The notes: generated by a model not told the origin, from the letters alone. A stretch of 64,000 nucleotides of DNA from Burkholderiales bacterium (GCA_016703325.1 JADJCH010000006.1:1-64000), one strand, 5' to 3'; shown: positions 42,327 to 51,827, numbered from the stretch's first letter. Translations and numbers: made by a program.

Positions 42327-43148
42327 TCAGTCCTGCGAGCGCATCAGTGCATTGACGCGCTGGGCGGTGGCCAGCAGACGGGGCAGGAACAGCTCGCGCA
42401 TCTGCGCGGTGGAACTGCGTGCGCTCTGCCCGCTGACGTTGATCGCGGCCACCACCCGGCCTTGGCGGTTGACGATCGGCGCGGCCATCGACACCAGGCC
42501 CTCCTCCAGCTCCTCCACCACCAGCGCATAACCCTGTTCGCGCACCTGCCGGATCTCGGCCAGCAGGGCCTGTCGGTCCGTGATCGTGCGGCGGGTGCGG
42601 GCGCACAGCGGCATCTGCGCCAGCCGGGCCTGGAGGGTGGCATCGTCCAGCCCGGCCAGCAGCACCCGGCCCAACGAGGTGCAATGGGCCGGCAGGCGGC
42701 TGCCCACACCGAGGTTGATCGCCATGATCTTGCCGGCCGGCACGCGCAGCACGTAGACGATGTCCGGCCCGTCCAGCACCGCGGCGGAGCAGGACTCGTG
42801 GATCTCCCGCACGAGCTCCTCCATCGCCGGCTGCGCCAGGTGCCACACCGGCTGCGAGCTGAGGTAGGCAAAACCCAGCTCCAGAACCTTGGGCGTGAGG
42901 CGGAACAGCCGGCCATCGCTCTCCACGTACCCCAGCTGCTGCAGTGTCAGCAGGATGCGGCGTGCACCGGCGCGCGTCAGCCCGGAGCGTTGCGCCGCCT
43001 CGCTCAAGGTCAGCGCCGGCGCCTGGGCACCGAAGCTGCGCAACACCGCCAACCCCCGCGCAAAGGACTGCACATAGCTGTCGCCCGGGCGCGGAGCGGG
43101 TGCGGCATCCTCCCCTTCGTTGACAGAACCGAGCGGCGTCACTAGCAT
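42327..43148 (-). CDS. pcaR: IclR-family regulator, PcaR/PobR type
   Basis: 273 residues from ATG 43148. N-terminal helix-turn-helix (SFARGLAVLRSFG, LTLSEAAQRSGLTRAGARRILLTLQQLGYV) and a C-terminal IclR effector domain (GVGSRLPAHCTSLGRVLLAGL, VVEELEEGLVSMAAPIVNRQG, AAINVSG). The closest match by pattern is the PcaR/PcaU/PobR branch that controls beta-ketoadipate genes, consistent with the divergent pcaF. The operator in the gap matches the known PcaR site layout. Confidence 0.82.
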   Translation of the reverse strand: MLVTPLGSVNEGEDAAPAPRPGDSYVQSFARGLAVLRSFGAQAPALTLSEAAQRSGLTRAGARRILLTLQQLGYVESDGRLFRLTPKVLELGFAYLSSQPVWHLAQPAMEELVREIHESCSAAVLDGPDIVYVLRVPAGKIMAINLGVGSRLPAHCTSLGRVLLAGLDDATLQARLAQMPLCARTRRTITDRQALLAEIRQVREQGYALVVEELEEGLVSMAAPIVNRQGRVVAAINVSGQSARSSTAQMRELFLPRLLATAQRVNALMRSQD

Positions 43149-43172
43149 CGAATGTTCTTTCCAAGAATTTGT

Positions 43173-43187
43173 GTTCGCATAACGAAC
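43173..43187. promoter_or_regulatory. PcaR-type operator between iclR and pcaF
   Basis: Perfect palindrome GTTCG-CATAA-CGAAC, close to the 15-base GTTCG-N5-CGCAC site described for Pseudomonas PcaR. It lies 25 bases before the regulator start and 75 bases before pcaF, well placed to act on both. Confidence 0.6.
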
Positions 43188-43261
43188 CGCCGCATTCACT
43201 TTAGCCGATCGTCCGGCCCCTTCCAACCCTGCCCCCTCTTTCTTGCCTCCGAGGAGACCCG

Positions 43262-44479
<1,218 letters not shown>

Positions 44480-44499
44480 TCACGGCGTGAGGCTTCGCC

Positions 44500-44528
44500 G
44501 GGCGCCGTGCTGCGAAGCTTCGGCGCCC
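44500..44528. terminator. Possible hairpin after pcaF
   Basis: Arms GGGCGCCG / CGGCGCCC around a 13-base loop, 20 bases past the pcaF stop. There is no T-run, so it may be a Rho-independent element only in part, or a chance GC-rich repeat. Confidence 0.3.
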
Positions 44529-44544
44529 ATGCCACACTGATCGC

Positions 44545-44970
44545 ATGAACCGCGTCCACACCTACCCCATGCGTGTCGAGTTCGGCGACTGCGACCCGGC
44601 GCAGATCGTCTGGTTTCCGAACTACTTCCGCTGGGCCGATGCCGCCAGCCGGCACTTCTTCGTCCAGTGCGGCCTGCCGAGCTGGAAGGTCAGCGAAGCC
44701 GAGCGCGGCATCATCGGCACGCCGCTGGTGGACACCCACGCACGCTTCCTGCGCCCGGCCTCCTACGGCGATGCGCTGCAGATCGACAGCTTCGTGCCCG
44801 AGTGGCGGCGCAAGAGCTTCGTGATGCGCCACAGCGTGCGCCGCGGTGAGGACACCCTCTGTGAAATCACCGAGATCCGCGTCTTCGCCCGCCGCAAGGG
44901 CGACGGCAGCGACCCGCACGCCATCGAGGCGGTGCCGGTGCCGGAGGATTGGCGCGCGCTGTGCGAATGA
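44545..44970 (+). CDS. 4-hydroxybenzoyl-CoA thioesterase-family acyl-CoA thioesterase
   Basis: 141-residue hot-dog-fold thioesterase. EFGDCDPAQIVWFPNYFRWADAAS contains the catalytic Asp (GDCDPA) of the 4HBT class I family, and the helix RHFFVQCGLP follows. The 4-hydroxybenzoyl-CoA or related aryl-CoA specificity is plausible given this motif and the aromatic genes nearby, but YbgC-like general thioesterases look alike. 65 bases after pcaF. Confidence 0.85.
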   Translation: MNRVHTYPMRVEFGDCDPAQIVWFPNYFRWADAASRHFFVQCGLPSWKVSEAERGIIGTPLVDTHARFLRPASYGDALQIDSFVPEWRRKSFVMRHSVRRGEDTLCEITEIRVFARRKGDGSDPHAIEAVPVPEDWRALCE

Positions 44971-45042
44971 GGTGAGGCGAGGCGCGCAGGCAGAGGCGGA
45001 GGCGAGCCCTGCGAACCGGCAGACGCACGCGCGGCCGAGGGA

Positions 45043-45468
45043 TCAAACGCCGGGAAGGGTGCGGGCGCGGCCCTGCTCGATGGCCTTGACCATGGTGGCA
45101 ATCGTGACCGAGCCCAGCGTCGCAGTCACCATCTGGTCGATTTCGGCCAGCAGACCCGCCAGAACCTCGTGCGCCGCGCCTGCTTCTTCCGGCGGCGCGG
45201 GCAGCTCCTGGGCCGGATCCTCGAAGAGCACGACGACATTGAGCAGCGTCAGGCGGCGCGCATTGCCGACAAAGCGGTAGCCCCCCCCCACGCCGCGCAC
45301 CGACTCCACGATGCCCGCACGCACCAACTCGGACAAAACCTTGGCCAGGTGATGGGCCGACTCGCCGTACTTTTCCGCAATTTCCGCCGCCGACACATGC
45401 TCTTCAGGCCGGCAGGCGAATTCCAGCACGCTGTACAGGGCCAGGAGGGTGCTCTTCTGCAGCTTCAT
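45043..45468 (-). CDS. Rrf2-family transcriptional regulator
   Basis: 141 residues. Winged-helix Rrf2 pattern: ALYSVLEFACRPEEHVSAAEIAEKYGESAHHLAKVLSELVRAGIVESVRGVGGGYRF. The usual three clustered cysteines of Fe-S Rrf2 proteins (NsrR/IscR, after the GGGYR wing) are missing: the region reads LLNVVVLFEDPAQELPAPPEEAG. It may sense by other means or be a non-cluster Rrf2. Overlaps the GNAT gene (ATGA) and diverges from the DUF2249/NnrS-like genes, which are probable targets. Confidence 0.85.
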   Translation of the reverse strand: MKLQKSTLLALYSVLEFACRPEEHVSAAEIAEKYGESAHHLAKVLSELVRAGIVESVRGVGGGYRFVGNARRLTLLNVVVLFEDPAQELPAPPEEAGAAHEVLAGLLAEIDQMVTATLGSVTIATMVKAIEQGRARTLPGV

Positions 45469-46022
45469 GCGCCATGCCCCTCGCTGCGAAGGCCGCCCTG
45501 CTCGGCCTCCAGGTTCATCTCCAGCGGCAGCAGGTGGCCTGCACGCATGCCCTGACTGCGGAAGAACGACTGAATCATGGCGTTGCTGCTGGCCACAATG
45601 GTGCGCAGGGTGTTCACGCCCACGCGCCGAAAGCGCTGCGCCAGTGCGGCCAGCAGCAGGGCACCCACCCCCATCTGGCGGGCACTGGGCATCACATCGA
45701 TCGCAAACAGCCAGCCGCAGGGGGGCGCACCGAACTCCCAATCGCGCACTTCGCCGATGACGAAGCCGCACACCCTGCCGTCCATCTCCGCCACCAGGAA
45801 GTGACGCTGGCCCTGACTGCCGACGCCATAGCGCCGATAGACGCGCTGCCAATATGCCGCCTTGTGCAGGCCGGTCACCGTGGCGTCCAGCGTGGCGATC
45901 TGCGCCATGTCTGCAGCCTTGACCCCGCGGATGCGCGGCACCGCAGGGCCTGCAGCAGGAGATGGGGAGGCCTTGCGGCGAGGGGCCCCGGCGCGTTGGG
46001 GCGCAAGCTTTGACTTCTGCAT
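45465..46022 (-). CDS. GNAT-family N-acetyltransferase
   Basis: 185 residues from ATG 46022. After a basic, Pro/Ala-rich N-terminus, the GNAT fold is visible: VPRIRGVKAADMAQIATLDATVTG, FLVAEMDGRVCGFVIGEVRDWEFG, and the acetyl-CoA loop PSARQMGVGALLLAAL. LRTIVASSNAMIQSFFRSQGM follows. It overlaps the rrf2 start, so the pair is co-translated. Substrate unknown. Related GNAT domains occur twice in the protein at 48431. Confidence 0.82.
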   Translation of the reverse strand: MQKSKLAPQRAGAPRRKASPSPAAGPAVPRIRGVKAADMAQIATLDATVTGLHKAAYWQRVYRRYGVGSQGQRHFLVAEMDGRVCGFVIGEVRDWEFGAPPCGWLFAIDVMPSARQMGVGALLLAALAQRFRRVGVNTLRTIVASSNAMIQSFFRSQGMRAGHLLPLEMNLEAEQGGLRSEGHGA

Positions 46023-46068
46023 GCGGACTCTGGAGGCAACAGGACACTGGGATGGGATGACGACGACT

Positions 46069-46112
46069 TTGTACCACATCAAGGAAAAAAGGTAATTCAA
46101 TACCAGAATACC
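46069..46112. promoter_or_regulatory. Divergent promoter region with GGTA-N6-TACC and FNR-like site
   Basis: Palindrome GGTA-ATTCAA-TACC (46091-46104) followed by a second AATACCGA (46107-46114). The same GGTA-N6-TACC layout recurs before the hemerythrin gene. Next to it TTGTA-CCAC-ATCAA (46069-46082) matches eight of ten positions of the FNR consensus. The region is AT-rich and serves GNAT-rrf2 and DUF2249-NnrS in opposite directions. Confidence 0.5.
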
Positions 46113-46116
46113 GACA

Positions 46117-46449
46117 ATGACTTACAGGCCCCCACCCCGCTGCACCGATCCCGCCGCGCAGGAGCACACCGCCGCGCATCGCCGCAGCCCATCCGAGCGG
46201 GCCTGCGCCACCCTCGGCAACGACGACTGCTGGCACATCGATGTGCGCAACCTGCCTCCGCCCGCGCCTCTGGTGGCCATCCTTCGCCATGTGGACGGGC
46301 AAGGGCACGACGGGCGCACTCTGATCGTCCACCACGACCGCGATCCGGTGCTCCTCTACGCCGAACTGGCACAGCGCGGCTGGGTGGCCGACGCCATTGA
46401 CGCCGAACCCGGGGAGGTGTGCCTGTGCCTGCGCCCGGAGGTGCCATGA
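46117..46449 (+). CDS. DUF2249-domain protein
   Basis: 110 residues. DUF2249 core: HIDVRNLPPPAPLVAILRHVDGQG, LIVHHDRDPVLLYAELAQRGWVADAIDAEPGEVCLCLR. The N-terminal 35 residues contain two cysteines and several His. DUF2249 proteins, related to the TusA/SirA fold, are common beside NO-reductase, NnrS and hemerythrin genes; the role is unknown. Stop overlaps the next start (ATGA). Confidence 0.82.
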   Translation: MTYRPPPRCTDPAAQEHTAAHRRSPSERACATLGNDDCWHIDVRNLPPPAPLVAILRHVDGQGHDGRTLIVHHDRDPVLLYAELAQRGWVADAIDAEPGEVCLCLRPEVP

Positions 46450-47819
46450 CGGCACCCCCACCCTCCGGCCCCGCTGCCGGCAAAACCCCGGCGCGCGCGG
46501 CCGTGCGCGCCCCGTTGGGGGGCACGTTCCTGTCCGGAGCGGGCGGGCGCCTGTTGCCGGCGTCGCTGCCGCTGCGCTTCTTCGGTGCCGCAGTGGTCTT
46601 TCACCTGCTGGCCTGGCTGGTCGTGCTGATCACCGCCGCGCAATGGCCGCAGTGGCGCGGCGGGCTGGGCCCGCCCTTGGCCGCGCTGCACCTGGTGACC
46701 CTGGGCACACTGGCGGCCAGCGCGATCGGCGCCAGTCTGCAGCTGCTGCCGGTGGCCACACGCCAGCCGCTGCAGCAACTGCGTCTGATCGCCGCGCTGT
46801 GGTGGGTCTTCGTGCCGGGCGTGGCGCTGCTGACCTTCGGCATGGGCACGGCCAGTCCGGTGCTGCTGGCCGCGGGTGCAGTCGCCGTGATCGCAGCGCT
46901 GCTCGTCTTCGGCGTGCTGCTGGGACTGAACCTGCGCGGCGCCCGCGGCATGCCCGGTGTGGTCGCGCACGGCTGGGGGGCCGTGGCGGCCCTGCTCGTC
47001 CTGCTGGGCAGCGCAGCGGCGCTGGTGGCGTTGTGGTCCGGCCATTCCGTGCTGGATCGGGATGCCGCCCGCGGCCTGCACCTCCTGGCCGGCGTCTTCG
47101 GCTTCATGGGGCTGCTGGCACTTGGACTGACCCATGTCCTGCTGCCGATGTTTGCGCTGGGTCGCGTACCGCCGGACCGGGAGCAGCTCATCCAGGCTGC
47201 GCTGGCAGGTGCGGCGATCCTGGCGGGCGGTGCAGCCGCACTTGGGCTGGGCCGTCCAACCTGGCTCAACGGCGCGGCCACCGTGCTGGGGGGCGCTGCA
47301 CTGGCGCTGCATCTGCACCTGGTCCGTGGCGTACTCGCCACGGCGATGCGCAGCGACCTCGGCCGCAGCGGCCGGTTGATGCGTGTGGGCTGGGCCGGCC
47401 TGGGTCTGACGCTGCTGCTCGCCCTGGTCCGGCCGGCGACACAGGGGGACCAGCCCTGGGGTCTGCTGTTCGGTGCGGCCGCCGTGGCCGGCTGGCTGCT
47501 CACCTTCCTGTTCGGCGTGCTGCAGCGCATCCTGCCCTTCCTGGTGTCGATGCATGCGGCACAGGGGCGGCGTCGCCCACCTACGCCGGCCGCACTCACA
47601 TTGGAGCTGCCGCTGGTGTGGCATCTGCGCTGCCATCTGCTGGCGCTGGCCGCGCTGGCCGGCGGACTGGCTTCGGGCTCGGCCGACCTGATCCGCCTGG
47701 CCGGACTGGTCGGCGCACTGGGGGCCGCCGCATTCGCCCTGTTCTTCCAGGTTCTGATGCGGCGCATGCGCGACGCGACGGCGACACCCGCGGGTGAGCG
47801 CAGACTTGAAAAAAAATAA
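46446..47819 (+). CDS. NnrS-like 12-helix membrane protein
   Basis: 457 residues from ATG 46446, overlapping the DUF2249 stop. About twelve membrane helices with conserved His positions inside helices (VFHLLAWLVVL, LHLVTLGTLAAS, GLHLLAGVFGFMG, LTHVLLPMFALG, LHLHLVRGVLA, LRCHLLALAALAGG). This pattern fits NnrS-type heme/copper proteins tied to nitric oxide tolerance, or remote heme-copper oxidase subunit I relatives. The lysine-rich end sits at an A-tract just before the hemerythrin promoter. Confidence 0.7.
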   Translation: MTAPPPSGPAAGKTPARAAVRAPLGGTFLSGAGGRLLPASLPLRFFGAAVVFHLLAWLVVLITAAQWPQWRGGLGPPLAALHLVTLGTLAASAIGASLQLLPVATRQPLQQLRLIAALWWVFVPGVALLTFGMGTASPVLLAAGAVAVIAALLVFGVLLGLNLRGARGMPGVVAHGWGAVAALLVLLGSAAALVALWSGHSVLDRDAARGLHLLAGVFGFMGLLALGLTHVLLPMFALGRVPPDREQLIQAALAGAAILAGGAAALGLGRPTWLNGAATVLGGAALALHLHLVRGVLATAMRSDLGRSGRLMRVGWAGLGLTLLLALVRPATQGDQPWGLLFGAAAVAGWLLTFLFGVLQRILPFLVSMHAAQGRRRPPTPAALTLELPLVWHLRCHLLALAALAGGLASGSADLIRLAGLVGALGAAAFALFFQVLMRRMRDATATPAGERRLEKK

Positions 47820-47821
47820 AC

Positions 47822-47837
47822 CGGTACTAAAATACCG
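47822..47837. promoter_or_regulatory. GGTA-N6-TACC palindrome before hemerythrin gene
   Basis: CGGTA-CTAAAA-TACCG, a perfect 5-base inverted repeat with a 6-base centre, 76 bases before the hemerythrin ATG. The core and spacing are the same as at 46091-46104, and AATACCGA is shared. Probable operator of the local Rrf2 regulator or a co-regulator. Confidence 0.5.
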
Positions 47838-47912
47838 ATTTAATGGAGTCAACCTACCGGCAGGTGCGTTTCCGTACCCGCCTCCCACCGCCGCTTGACG
47901 AAAGCCCTCACC

Positions 47913-48392
47913 ATGAGATTCATGCGCCAGGTTTCCAACCTGCTCGATGACGAACACCGGGCCAGCATCTCCCTGCTCGACCGCGTCGACCGTGCCCTGG
48001 CGGGCCGCGACGAGGTGGCGCTCAAGGAACTGGCGCAGCCCCTGGTGCGCCAACTGGAACACGAGGTGACCCGGCACTTCCGCTTTGAGGAACAACATCT
48101 CTTCCCGCGCATGGACGAGGCCGGCGACGGCGATCTGGCCGCACTGCTGGCCGAAGAACACGACACCCTGCGCGCGGTGGCCGAGGAGCTGCTGCCGCTG
48201 GCGCGGCGCCTGTCGGGCGGTGCACTGGCTGCCCCCGATCGCACGACCCTGATGCGCCTGGCCAACGAAATGGTGGAGCGCCAGGTCGCCCACATCCAGA
48301 AGGAAACGATGGCGCTGCTGCCGATGCTCGACGATCTGCTCGACGACGACAGCGACCGCGAACTTGCCTTTGCCTACGCCGCCGACGCCTGA
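47913..48392 (+). CDS. Hemerythrin-domain protein
   Basis: 159-residue four-helix HHE domain with a likely di-iron site: DDEHRASISLLDRVD, LEHEVTRHFRFEEQHLFPRMDEAG, LAEEHDTLRAV and VERQVAHIQKETMALLPML supply the His and Glu ligands. ATG 47913 is preferred over an in-frame TTG at 47895. Hemerythrins next to NnrS/DUF2249 genes are usually linked to NO or oxygen handling. Confidence 0.85.
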   Translation: MRFMRQVSNLLDDEHRASISLLDRVDRALAGRDEVALKELAQPLVRQLEHEVTRHFRFEEQHLFPRMDEAGDGDLAALLAEEHDTLRAVAEELLPLARRLSGGALAAPDRTTLMRLANEMVERQVAHIQKETMALLPMLDDLLDDDSDRELAFAYAADA

Positions 48393-48430
48393 CCGGCCAA
48401 CGCGGTACCGACCCCTCCAGGAGCTGTCCG

Positions 48431-49447
48431 ATGAGCCTCACCCCCGCCCCATCCGAATTCCACATCCGTGCGTTGCTGCCGACCGACCTGGACGACGTGG
48501 TGTCGATCGACACCGCCGTCGAAGGTCGATCGCGGCGCGCCTACATCGAACGTCGCCTTCAGGCGGCCATCGCCGATCCCGCTTCCCATGCACAGTTCGC
48601 TGCAGTCAGGGACTCGGGTGAACTGGTCGGATTCATGCTGGCCAGGCGAGTGGCTGGAGAATTCGGCCGCAGCACCGCTTCCGTACGCATCGAGCTGCTG
48701 GGGCAGCGGGTCGGACAGGCACACCAGGGCATCGGCCGCAGCCTGTTCGAGGCCGTGGCCGGATGGTCGCGTCGCCACGACGCCGCGGAGCTGCGCACCC
48801 TGTCGGACTGGAGTCGCAGCGGCCTGCTGGGTTGGCTGGCCGCCATGGGTTTCGAGCTGGCGCCGGAGCTGGTGCTGGAAGGAGGTGTGGCCGACAGCCC
48901 CCTGTACCAGGACCGCGACGGACCGTTGTCGATCGACACGGCTGAAGGCCCGGGCGGCGAAGTCGACTTCGGTCGCGACGAAGGCAACGATCAGGAGCGC
49001 CACTCCCGACACGGCGCGCAGGTGCAGGCGATGACCGCTGCCGACCTGGATGCCATCGTGCGCATCGACCGGGAAAACACCGGACGGGATCGCCGCGACT
49101 ACCTCTCCGCCCGTCTGGCGGAGGCCGAACAGCAGCGCTCGATCCGGGCCTCGCTGGTGGCGCGCTGCGACGGTACGGTGGTCGGCTACCTGATGGCACG
49201 GGCCGACCTGGGGGACTTCGGCCGCGCCGAGCCGGTGGCGGTGATCGACACGCTGGGTGTGGATGCGGGCTATGCCCAGCGCGGCGTCGGGCATGCCCTG
49301 ATGGCGCAGCTGTTCGCCAACCTCGGGGCCCTTCGCGTGGACCGGGTGGAGACGGCGGTGCCCTTGACCAACAGCAGGCTGCTGAGTTTCCTGGTCTCCT
49401 GCGGTCTGCACCGTTCACGCCACCTGGCCTTCCGGCGCACACTCTGA
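48431..49447 (+). CDS. Tandem-GNAT acetyltransferase
   Basis: 338 residues made of two GNAT domains: one about residues 10-155 (FHIRALLPTDLDDVVSIDTAVEGRSRRAYI; QRVGQAHQGIGRSLFEAVAGW) and one about 197-336 (VQAMTAADLDAIVRIDRENTGRDRRDYL; GVDAGYAQRGVGHALMAQLF). The repeat of IDxxxxGRxRRxY in both halves shows internal duplication. It follows hemerythrin by 38 bases and may belong to the same transcript. Substrate unknown. Confidence 0.83.
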   Translation: MSLTPAPSEFHIRALLPTDLDDVVSIDTAVEGRSRRAYIERRLQAAIADPASHAQFAAVRDSGELVGFMLARRVAGEFGRSTASVRIELLGQRVGQAHQGIGRSLFEAVAGWSRRHDAAELRTLSDWSRSGLLGWLAAMGFELAPELVLEGGVADSPLYQDRDGPLSIDTAEGPGGEVDFGRDEGNDQERHSRHGAQVQAMTAADLDAIVRIDRENTGRDRRDYLSARLAEAEQQRSIRASLVARCDGTVVGYLMARADLGDFGRAEPVAVIDTLGVDAGYAQRGVGHALMAQLFANLGALRVDRVETAVPLTNSRLLSFLVSCGLHRSRHLAFRRTL

Positions 49448-49552
49448 AGCCGGGGCAGGCTCGATCCCACGAGCCTTGGCCCGACAATCAGCGGACCCGC
49501 CCCCCTGCCCTGCCCTGCGGCGCGGGTGCGGCAGGCGCGCTCACTCGGCCGG

Positions 49553-50575
49553 TCAGCCGGTCAGCCCGGCAGCCGATGGACTCGAGGATGCGGCCGCCGG
49601 CCGGGAGGCAGTCTGGCGCGGGGCCTGCGGCAAGCCGACGGACGCGTCCGTGTCGTGAGGCATCACCACGCCAAACAGCCGCCGCACCTGCTCGCGCAGC
49701 CAACGCTGGGCCGGGTCGTCATTGACGCTGCGATGCCAGACCATGCGCACGTCGTAGCCGGCCTCCTCGGGCAGGTCCCAGATCTGCAGGCCGTGCCGCG
49801 CGGCCATCGCGTCGGCAAACATCTGCGGCACCACAGCCACCAGATCGGTCCCGGCCACCAGATCGGGAATTGCCCCGTAGTGCCGCAGACGCACCGCCGG
49901 CGGCGAACCGATGTCCAGGCGCTGCAGGATGCGCTGCACCGTCCCCAGCAGACTGGCCGAAGGCGCTGCCACCGCAAGCGGCGCCTGCGTCAGTTGCAGG
50001 CGGCTGAGCCGCCCGGGGGCACCGGCAGGAACCGGTCTCCAGCCGGGATCGCTGACCGCGACATAGCGTTCATGAAAAAGCAGATGCGACTCCACGCCCT
50101 GGTGTTCGGGCAGCAGCATGCCGATGGCCAGGTCGATCACACGCGCCTCCAGGGCCGCATTGACCCGAGCAGCGTCGATCGACTCGTTCGACAGCCGGCA
50201 ACCCGGAGCAGCATCCCGCAGCAACCGCGCCAGCGGCGGCAGAAACATCATCTCCCCCAGGTCCGACAGCGAGATGCGCCAATGCACACAGTCATCGGCG
50301 GGGTCGAAATCTTCACCCAGGCACAGCTGCGACTCCAGCTCGCGCAGGTGGGCCTCCACCAGCGGCGCCACCCTCTGCGCCAGCCGGGTGGGGTGCAGCC
50401 CGGTCGGTGAGCGCACGTAGAGCGCATCCCCGAAGCAGTGGCGCAGGCGCGCCAGCGCGTTGCTGGTGGCGGACTGGGACAACGCCAGCAGGCGCCCGGC
50501 CTCGGTGACCGAGCCGGTGCGGTGAATGGCGCACAACACCCTGAGCAGGTTCAGATCCAGCTGACGGAAGTTCAT
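49553..50575 (-). CDS. LysR-family regulator 1
   Basis: 340 residues from ATG 50575. N-terminal helix-turn-helix: MNFRQLDLNLLRVL, GSVTEAGRLLALSQSATSNALARLRHCFGD; then a substrate-binding domain (LSDLGEMMFLPPLARLLRD, YGAIPDLVAGTDLVAVVPQMFAD). The last 35 residues are Ala/Ser/Pro-rich and exceed the normal family end. It is clearly related to the second LysR just upstream (same opening, same motif order), so the pair arose by duplication. Confidence 0.88.
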   Translation of the reverse strand: MNFRQLDLNLLRVLCAIHRTGSVTEAGRLLALSQSATSNALARLRHCFGDALYVRSPTGLHPTRLAQRVAPLVEAHLRELESQLCLGEDFDPADDCVHWRISLSDLGEMMFLPPLARLLRDAAPGCRLSNESIDAARVNAALEARVIDLAIGMLLPEHQGVESHLLFHERYVAVSDPGWRPVPAGAPGRLSRLQLTQAPLAVAAPSASLLGTVQRILQRLDIGSPPAVRLRHYGAIPDLVAGTDLVAVVPQMFADAMAARHGLQIWDLPEEAGYDVRMVWHRSVNDDPAQRWLREQVRRLFGVVMPHDTDASVGLPQAPRQTASRPAAASSSPSAAGLTG

Positions 50576-50673
50576 CGACGCACTTTCGGCACTGAACGGG
50601 TGGGCTCCAACGGGCAAGACGGTGGGGCACGGCAACCCACGCGGCACCGTAAGCGCGCCGCAGTCGCCCCCAC

Positions 50674-50687
50674 TTGCACCAGATCAA
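50674..50687. promoter_or_regulatory. CRP/FNR-like palindrome in the 251-base gap between LysR genes
   Basis: TTGCA-CCAG-ATCAA matches eight of ten FNR consensus positions, about 100 bases before the LysR 1 start. Apart from this and an AT-richer stretch, nothing else is seen in 50576-50826. Weak evidence. Confidence 0.25.
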
Positions 50688-50826
50688 GTCTCGATCCGAC
50701 AGGTCGGTCCTGTCATACCCCTATTGCCAACCTGACCCTGCCCTCTCTCCTTCCCTTCCCGTTTTCCGCCAGGGCCCGTCGAGAGGGCAGAGGGGCTGAC
50801 ACGATGGCACGGATGCGTGAGCTCGT

Positions 50827-51753
50827 TCAGCCCGGGTGCTGCCGACGGTACAACTGCCGCACGCGCTCACGCAGCCAGGCATGCGCGGGGTCGGTCGTCG
50901 CGCTGTGGTGCCAGACCATGCGCACCTCATAGCGCGGGCCATGGTCGGGCAGCTCCCACACGCGCACTGCGCGCCCGGCGGCCAGGGTGTGGGCGTACAT
51001 CTGCAGCACGATGGCCACCAGGTCGCTGTCGCACACCAGGTCGACCATGGCCGCGTAGTGACGCACCTGCAGCACCGCACCGTCGTCGATGTGCAGCCTC
51101 GCCAGCATCTGCGTCACGCTGCCGTGCACGGTGGCCGCGGGGTCGGCCACCACCAGCGCGGCCTGCGCCAGCTGGGCCGGTGTGAGCGTGAGCGTCGGGG
51201 AGGCGTCGGCCGGCGTCCACTGCGCCGCGCTCAGCGCCACGAAGTGCTCGTGGAACAGGCCCTCGCTGGCCACGCCGCGGTGCTGAGGGTTGAGGATGCC
51301 GATCGCCAGGTCGACCTCCATCGCCTCCAGCGCCGCCGGCAGGCGCTCGGCCGGCACCGACACGTTGGACAGCCGCGCGGACGGGGCCTCGCGCCGCAGC
51401 AGGTGGGCCAGCCGCGGCAGGAACAACTGTTCACCCAGGTCCGACAGCGACAGCCGCCAGCGCACGGCTTCGGTGGCCGGGTCGAAGGACTCGCCGACGA
51501 GCAGCTCGGCCTCCAGCTCGCGCAGCAGCGCCGTCACCGCAGGGGCGATGCGGCGCGCCAGCCGCGTCGGGTGCAGTCCACCCGGTGAGGGCACGAACAG
51601 CGGATCGTCAAAGGTGCGGCGCAGCCGTGCCAGGGCGTTGCTGGTGGCCGGCTGCGACAGCGCCAGCCGGCGGCCGGCCTCGGTGACCGAGCCGCAGCGG
51701 TACACCGCGCCCAGCACGCGCAGCAGATTGAGATCAAGTTGGCGGAAGTTCAT
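50827..51753 (-). CDS. LysR-family regulator 2 (probable regulator of the pad-like operon)
   Basis: 308 residues, standard length. MNFRQLDLNLLRVLGAVYRCGSVTEAGRRLALSQ helix-turn-helix, then LSDLGEQLFLPRLAHLLRRE and YAAMVDLVCDSDLVAIVLQMYAH in the effector domain. It diverges from the 2-oxoacid oxidoreductase operon over 140 bases containing a palindrome, the usual LysR layout, so it probably controls that operon; the effector may be an aromatic acid. Confidence 0.88.
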   Translation of the reverse strand: MNFRQLDLNLLRVLGAVYRCGSVTEAGRRLALSQPATSNALARLRRTFDDPLFVPSPGGLHPTRLARRIAPAVTALLRELEAELLVGESFDPATEAVRWRLSLSDLGEQLFLPRLAHLLRREAPSARLSNVSVPAERLPAALEAMEVDLAIGILNPQHRGVASEGLFHEHFVALSAAQWTPADASPTLTLTPAQLAQAALVVADPAATVHGSVTQMLARLHIDDGAVLQVRHYAAMVDLVCDSDLVAIVLQMYAHTLAAGRAVRVWELPDHGPRYEVRMVWHHSATTDPAHAWLRERVRQLYRRQHPG

Positions 51754-51809
51754 CGGGATCTCGGGTGTGTGCGAGGGGGCATTTCGATCATGAATGGCTG
51801 TGATTCTGA

Positions 51810-51827
51810 CAATTGATTCGCCAATTG
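51810..51827. promoter_or_regulatory. Candidate LysR box in divergent promoter
   Basis: CAATTG-ATTCGC-CAATTG, an 18-base repeat of the palindromic hexamer (ATTG-N6-CAAT core), 57 bases before LysR 2 and 67 bases before the padE-like start. Position fits a LysR activation/repression site. Confidence 0.45.

Noticed and set aside
46356..48293. 645-codon minus-strand ORF opposite the NnrS-like gene
   Set aside because: Gln/Arg/His-rich antisense frame with no domain; the plus strand has a clear membrane protein.
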